Assembly: GCA_030272585.1 (NCBI GenBank)
Contig: BSYQ01000003.1
Location: 7,750,001 to 7,814,000 of the forward strand
Length of the DNA: 64,000 nucleotides
Direction of reading: 5' to 3'
Source of the DNA: Bryopsis sp. KO-2023
Lineage: Eukaryota > Chlorophyta > Ulvophyceae > Bryopsidales > Bryopsidaceae
The notes below the pieces were generated by a model. It worked only from the letters and a program-made list of their open reading frames with translations. It made no database searches and was not told where the DNA came from. Of this stretch, positions 58,526 to 64,000 are shown piece by piece (position 1 is the stretch's first letter; every line of letters begins with the position of its first letter). Both the position numbers and the translations under genes were made by a program.

Positions 58526-59919
58526 TACCTCCCCCCTTAATCAGTCTCCTCCTGGAGACTCCTTTCCTCACTTCTATATAGCCCATAGAATGATACAGAG
58601 TCCCACAACGAACCCCAACTCTTATCATTCAACTATATAAAGTGTTTCGATAACTTGGAGATGTTATCATAAGTGTATTCGTCAGAATAAGCCCCTACTC
58701 TGATATAGGTCATCCGAGTCCTTCTCATACACGGAGTGCTTCTCGGATCTACCAAGACCATACACTTCTCTACACTGGTGGCGAACCAATGTACATCAAC
58801 TGAAGTCTCGCAACTTCATCTACTTCCATTTATATTCTCATTTTGAATGGATCCCAACTCGAGTTCAAAATAGAATACAGCGAGAAATTCAACTTAGTTC
58901 ACTAGTTCATTGAAAATGAGATATGTTCATAAACATGTCCTCACTTAGCAAGAACTTGATTTCGTTCACAAGATCTGGAACTCTTTTCATATCGATACTC
59001 GATCATGAAGAAACATTACCCCACACAAGTCACGAACGAAGTCGCCTACTTCGACGTACCGGAATAGGGGGAATCAACGTTGATTTCTTTCTCTTCTGGT
59101 ACTGCTCTACCAGCTCCCGAGCGTTCTCCAAATTCGCTTCAGGCTCCCAAGAGTTGTGCTCATGTGAGTATCCCGTCCACTTTACCAAGTATTGCGGAAC
59201 TACTCGTCGACCGACCTTTACTTCACGGTAGTCGAGGAGGTCTTCTACCTCATACTCTAGTTCTTCCTGTATATTCACAGGTGGCGGAGGAGGTTGTGTC
59301 TTTCCATGCGACCAATACCTCTTAAGTAAAGAAGCATGAAAGACTTGATGAATAGGAAGCGAATCAGGCAATTCCAATCGGAACGCGACCTGTTCTGCCA
59401 TCGGTTTTCGTTTTTGGACACCTTCCAAAACACGAAAAGGACCCAACCAACGTGGCAATAACTTCCTTGATCCAGGGTGTTTCAATTTGATATGTCGTGC
59501 ATCCAGCAAGACCATATCGCCTACTTGAACATCAACTGGACACCTACGCACATCGGCATAAGTCTTCATCCTTTGCTGAGCACTTTCTAAACACCGCTTT
59601 GCTTTGACAATCGCCTCACGAATGTCCTCGGTCATCTTCTTCACCGCCGGTACTCCAATCTGTGTCCTTTGTCTACTCAGACCTCCAGGACCCATGACAT
59701 TCGATGTCTTGGATGGAAGTTGTACCGTTAATGGTGTCCACGGATCTCTACCGTAGTTCAAGAAGAACGGTGTTTCACCAGTAGCCATCGACTTAGAGTT
59801 GTTCAATGCAAACTCTACCACTGGCAACAAGTCACTCCAATCTCTTTGACGAGGTCCTACGAAATGCCGTAAGGTATCTTCGAGGATCCTATTCATTGCT
59901 TCAGTCTGTCCATCACTCT
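58526..59919 (-). pseudogene. antisense 3' fragment: chromodomain, integrase C-terminal part, cut by hAT
   Basis: It contains the 3' UTR, then the coding part 59030-59919 (leftward) with chromodomain and integrase from GQTEAMNRILED on. The integrase is interrupted after CATCACTCT at 59919, where the hAT end begins. Confidence 0.9.
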
Positions 59920-59941
59920 CAGAGCTGGGCAGTAACCCGTT
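59920..59941 (+). repeat. hAT terminal inverted repeat (one end)
   Basis: Starts CAGAGCTGGGCAGTAACCCG. The matching inverted copy is not in the window, so the repeat length is not known. Confidence 0.75.
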
Positions 59942-60236
59942 TGTAACGCACCGTACCGTAACGGACAGGGTCGGTACAGCAACGTGTTCGGTCGGTGCAC
60001 GCACCGACCGGACGTTACAACACGTTGCACACGTTACAACAACGACCCAGTCGGTACAACAACGTCCAAGTCCGGTACAACAACGAGCCGACGTTACTGT
60101 AACGCCAAAGCGTTGTTGTAACGCAGTACGTTATCAGTAACGTCTACGCCGGCTCCTATAACGTCTGTACCGAGAGAAGACGTTACAACAACGATCGATC
60201 ACGTTACGCGCACCGATCGTTGGTCGGTGTTGTACC
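59942..60236. repeat. hAT subterminal motif array
   Basis: Dense repeats of GTTACAACAACG and its complement CGTTGTTGTAAC, with GGTCGGTACA and GTTACTGTAACG variants, occur in both orientations. Subterminal repeats of this kind bind transposase in hAT elements. Confidence 0.75.
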
Positions 60237-60420
60237 GATCCTGATTTCCTTTTCACTCTACCTTGCCATGAGTGTGGCTAACTGATTGGGTGTTCTTTCT
60301 TGAACTTTCCCAGTCCAAAACCCATTCAGCAGGGGATCCCCCTGGGGGCTTATATTGAAGTTAAGAGTGCAACATGGCAAACGTACACAATCATATCATG
60401 ATAACAAAGCAGTTGATAAA

Positions 60421-60714
60421 AAAAACCCAGTTCACAAATAAAACCCAGCTCGCAAATAAAACCCAGTCAAGCAAATAAAACCCAGTCAAGCAAATAAAAC
60501 CCAGTTCACAAATAAAACCCAGTCAAGCAAATAAAACCCAGTCAAGCAAATAAAACCCAGTTCACTAATAAAACCCAGTCAAGCAAATAAAACCCAGGCA
60601 AGCAAATAAAACCCAGTCAAGCAAATAAAACCCAGGCAAGCAAATAAAACCCAGTTCACAAATAAAACCCAGTTCACAAATAAAACCCAGCTCGCAAATA
60701 AAACCCAGTGAAGC
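60421..60714. repeat. AATAAAACCCAG tandem repeat
   Basis: About 16 copies of an 18-19-bp unit, AAATAAAACCCAG followed by TTCAC, TCAAGC, GCAAGC or CTCGC. It lies just past the transposase stop. On the minus strand it reads as an artificial repetitive peptide. Confidence 0.9.
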
Positions 60715-60757
60715 AAAAGAAACACAATCCACCCCCTCTCTGCCCCCCAAAAAAACA

Positions 60758-63700
60758 CTAGTTCCTAAAAAGGCCCTTGTTGTGTTTTATGAAACTCAGG
60801 GCTTGGACGTTGTCTGGGCTGAGGGAAGCACGGCGGGCACGAACCAGGGCTCCCGATTGGCTGAATGATCTCTCTGATTCGGCAGAGGAAGCGGGGACAA
60901 CCAGGAAGTCGACAGCCACAGCCTGCAGGATTGGGTAATTCCTGCCTTCCGTGCCCCAGAACTTGAGCTGGGAACCCCGGGGCTGCATAGGGAGGGTCTC
61001 GTATGCGGTCAGCTCGCTCCTTGCCATCCCCTCAATGTCCAGCAGATTGGCGGTGGGCCCCGCCGGCATTGCCTCAGGAGGCGAATCATCGTCAGAGTCG
61101 TCCAAAAAAGACTCCTGGGGCTGCATCCCCACGTCTCCACTCCCGCCTTCGGTGTCCCCCTCATTGTTCCCCCCGAACATGTTCTTGTCCGTGGCCTTCT
61201 GCGCAGCCAGGGAAACTATTTCATCCCTCACCTGTAATGAAACACAACATCGTTACAACAACGTAGAACATCGGTTTCAGTAACGCCAAACATCGGTACA
61301 CATAACGTCTTTAACACGTTACAACAACGTCCGGATCGTTACTGTACCGACCTGGTCGGTACAGCACCGACCCAATACCGGTGCAGTAACGACCCAGGTC
61401 GGTACAGTAACGATCTGGGTCGGTACAGTAACGATCCTGTTTATTTTCTCTTTCTCTTCTTTTTTAAGTGATCCACATGCACCCAAGCAATGAAAGAAAA
61501 ACACAAGCAAAAGCAACACTTACCTCCGTCATGAAAGCGTCCGCGTCGAGATATTGCGCCATCACCTTCGGAAGCTCCGCCCACGCCGGTGCATCGAACA
61601 TCTCCCTGATGAACTTGTTGTTCACCGTTGGGTCCATCACCGCGAGGCATGCAGCACCGAACACCCAGTTTGGGTCGTCGATCTGGGCATACAGGTGGCA
61701 TGCCAACACGGACATCGCCTCCCGGATGTCAGAGGGATGCGGGGTGTGATCGATGGTCGTCTCTGGGCACCCCCTCATGAGGTGTTTGCAGCACCTGAAG
61801 TTCATACAAAAACAAATCAACACATAGCACAGAGAAAATCTGGCAGATTCGTAAAAAACCCACTTTACTTTTCAGCCTAGATTACTGATGTACTTGTGAT
61901 TCTGCTGTGTTTATATATTAGATATATATATATATATATATATAAACAACAAAAAACCTCACTTTGCTATTGGTTCTGTTTTGTTTTCTGGATTTAATTT
62001 GGATTACACACCTCAGAATGATCCTCAGCATGTCTCCACCGGTGGGGTAATCGTTCCCTTCGAGCTTCTTGGAGGTCATCGCCACCGGGAACAGGATGGT
62101 CCTCAATAGGCGGAGGGCCTCCCTGAAAACCAAAATATCAATAAAAAAAACTTAATAAACAAACCAGAAAATCATTAAAAACAAAACAGGAAACAAACCA
62201 GAAAATCAATAAAGAAACTTAATAAGCACAGCAGGAAATTAACTTACCAATCGGCAATCTCCAGTGGCGACTTGTACCGCTGGAACTCCACCTCGAACCA
62301 CCTCTTCGCAGCCCCCTCCACATCCAAAAGACGGACGATCATGTGGAAGGTGGAGTTCCAGCGGGTGTCGCATGGGACCTTCAGCGTGAGGACCCTGTTG
62401 GGGGTGATCCATGGGAGGCCCTCGTCATCGGTGTCGCTCTCTGACAACAGGTCCACCGCCTCCCCCTCCTTCGCCGCGCGTTCAAACTCCTCCCTCTGCA
62501 GCCTATCCAGGATTGCCTTCGACCTGGTGGATCTGTAACACAACATCACATGACACAGAAATGTTATCGTCAAATATAAAATTAATATTTCACAAGCACA
62601 CAGAAAAAACAAAAAACAAAACAAACACCACAAACAAGAATGATACATAAGTGAACAGAATCAGCAAATGGAATTTACCTCGACACATGCGATACAAAGG
62701 CGGTGGCCTTGTCGAGGGCCTTCTTCAGATTAGGGCTGGTGCCCCCCAGCCCAGCCAGCCATTTCCGCACAGCGGTCTGCAGCAGGTGCAACACACATGG
62801 TTGCCAGTCCCAGAAGAGAAGTCGGTCGAAGCAGCTGACTACATTGGACCCACAGTCTGTGACTATTGTGGGCCTGTAGTAGGTCAGCCCGACTTGTCCG
62901 GCAGCCTGCAGGACATGGTCCTTGATAACTGCAACACAGGAAACAACACAGAGGTAAGAAACATTGATTACAGGAGACCGTTATGAGGAACGACTTGATG
63001 CGTTGTTGTAACGTCTTCGGTCGGTACTGGTACCGTCTGAAACCGTTACAACAACGCATCAAGTCGTTACAGCACCGTGTAGACGTTACAACAACGCTTA
63101 CACGGTATTTGCACCGACATAGGGACGGTGCTTACAACGATTGTGTTTCGTTACAACACCGTCGGGTCGTTACGCATAACGACTTCTTTTTTTTCCCACC
63201 CATAGTAAAAAAAAACCCAAACCCCCACAAACAACTGACTTCCAAATTGACTGCTGATCATCAAGTTTAAAAAAACAATATAATAACTTTTCATATTTAT
63301 GTTTCTTTCCCTCATTCACACAATCACAAGCCCAACCCCAATTACCTTGCGCCGTCACGGACTCCTCCTCCACTGGAATTGATCCCATGCTGTATGTCGC
63401 CAAACGCCAGGCCTCACCCTCCTTCACAGCTCCCCCAGCCACCCAGGGCGTCACCACACTGTGGATGGTGAGGGACAGGTACTTGTCCCCTGCCCTGCTC
63501 GTCCACGCGTCACATGTGAGGGCGGGCTTGATGGCTGCCTCTTGGTAGGCCCCCATCTTCTCCTTCAGCTTGCCCAATCCCTCTTGAAAGAGTTCTTGGA
63601 CCTGCACCACATCAGAAAAATAATATTAAAAACAGTAGAAAACAAAACAAAACAAAACAAAACACAAAACACAAAAAAGAAAAACCCAAACCAGAAAAAT

Positions 63701-63924
63701 CCCTTACCTTTCGGGTGATGGTGCGACGTGAAAACTTGGGGGCCCGCGGGTTGAACAGCTTGATCATCTCAGCCCAGCCAGGCGAGTCAGCCACACTTAA
63801 CGGCAGCCCCTCACACGCAATCCAAAGGGCCACTCCCTGTGCAGCATTTTTCCACATTGGGGATTGTGGGGGCCAGGCCTTGGCCTGCACAAACTGCTCC
63901 AGCTGGGTATCGCGCTGCGAGGGG
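60758..63924 (-). CDS. hAT transposase, seven C-terminal exons (5' part beyond window)
   Basis: Minus-strand exons 63924-63708, 63601-63346, 62928-62679, 62532-62248, 62122-62012, 61794-61524 and 61231-60758 join in phase with GT-AG ends, giving about 620 residues. Marks in order: ALWIACEGLPLSVADSPGW; ALTCDAWTSRAGDKYLSLT (first catalytic Asp region); PTIVTDCGSNVVSCF (second); CVLHLLQTAV; CDTRWNSTFHMIVRLL; LPKVMAQYLDADAF; and the C-terminal dimerisation block PILQAVAVDFLVVPASSAES followed by ERSFSQSGALV. The usual N-terminal BED finger should lie past 64000. The phase of the first exon needs two bases from upstream. All exons seen are open, so this copy may be functional. Confidence 0.9.
61250..61436. 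repeat. hAT-type motif array inside a transposase intron
   Basis: It lies within the last intron (61232-61523). It repeats GTTACAACAACG and GGTCGGTACAGTAACG words like those at the element's end. Confidence 0.8.
61920..61944. repeat. (AT)n microsatellite in a transposase intron
   Basis: Uninterrupted AT dinucleotide run of about 24 bp in the intron 61795-62011. Confidence 0.9.
62985..63184. repeat. second hAT-type motif array inside a transposase intron
   Basis: It lies within intron 62929-63345. It starts and ends with AACGACTT and contains CGTTGTTGTAACG, GTTACAACAACGC and GTCGGTAC words in both orientations. Confidence 0.8.
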
Positions 63925-64000
63925 CTGCAGGTAACCACAATTAATCAGGCACAAAAGAAAAAAAAACAGACAACAGGAAATTATATGATATCAGCAGATT

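Larger units (their letters stand above)
23001..59919. mobile_element. mosaic cluster of one Ty3/gypsy chromovirus family
   Basis: Everything in this interval is built from one element family: 267-bp LTRs (TGTTAG...CTAACA), a polypurine tract, gag with a plant-type zinc knuckle, protease, RT, RNase H, integrase and a C-terminal chromodomain. Pieces alternate in orientation with sharp joins: 23385, 27655/27687, 32975, 34915, 36641-36655, 51772, 53503, 57603, 57722, 58160 and 58492. No copy is complete from LTR to LTR. A block of 11,067 bp is tandemly duplicated. The left edge breaks a DIRS-like ORF, and the right edge is broken by a hAT element. Confidence 0.9.
59920..64000 (-). mobile_element. 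hAT transposon (left end and most of transposase; right end outside)
   Basis: The end sequence CAGAGCTGGGCAGTAACCCG is of the hAT type. It sits precisely at the break in the chromovirus integrase. The preceding 8 bp (59912-59919, ATCACTCT) would be the target duplication if repeated at the other end, which lies beyond the window. It contains a hAT transposase with introns on the minus strand, a tandem repeat and several motif arrays. Confidence 0.88.

Noticed and set aside
60421..60714. CRISPR-like array
   Set aside because: Units are contiguous 18-19-bp tandem repeats without unique spacers, inside a eukaryotic transposon.
60565..60750. Minus-strand frame rich in GFIC and LGF repeats
   Set aside because: Direct product of the AATAAAACCCAG tandem repeat; no start context or homology.

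Overview
The window comes from the nuclear genome of an intron-rich eukaryote that carries a plastid, most likely an alga. The reasons are a spliced gene for a DUF3119-type plastid protein with a transit-peptide-like N terminus, many short GT-AG introns with pyrimidine-rich 3' ends, and a mix of eukaryotic transposons (PIF/Harbinger, DIRS-like, Ty3/gypsy chromovirus, hAT). I cannot name the lineage from sequence alone.

Positions 1-20658 are host genes with one DNA transposon. In order: the 3' end of alpha-tubulin; a poorly resolved stretch; a complete PIF/Harbinger element (2705-6497, 43-bp perfect terminal inverted repeats, TTA target duplication) carrying a small unknown gene and a decayed Myb/SANT accessory gene; a six-exon coiled-coil gene; an intronless four-AT-hook protein; an eight-exon gene fusing a filamin repeat, an RRM and an RS domain; a five-exon single-pass membrane protein with GX3 repeats; a BTB/POZ gene divergent from it; and the DUF3119 gene. 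For six of the seven multi-exon host genes or element genes I give full exon sets whose reading phases agree at every junction.

Positions 20659-23000 hold a visibly GC-richer DIRS-like retroelement ORF that is cut off inside its reverse transcriptase by a Ty3/gypsy LTR.

Positions 23001-59919 are a mosaic of one chromovirus family (267-bp LTR, protease, RT, RNase H, integrase, chromodomain). Pieces lie in alternating orientation, joined head-to-head or tail-to-tail, some with short microhomology. A block of 11,067 bp is present twice in tandem and nearly identical. Comparing copies shows a precise 203-nt GT...AG deletion between the Gag zinc knuckle and protease. It looks like a spliced intron that was copied back into DNA and whose removal ends Gag at once.

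Positions 59920-64000 are a hAT element inserted into the last chromovirus fragment. Seven exons of its transposase can be joined in phase; its 5' part lies beyond the window. Short motifs from its terminal region recur in two of the transposase introns. The insertion order read from the sequence is DIRS-like element, then chromovirus mosaic, then hAT.
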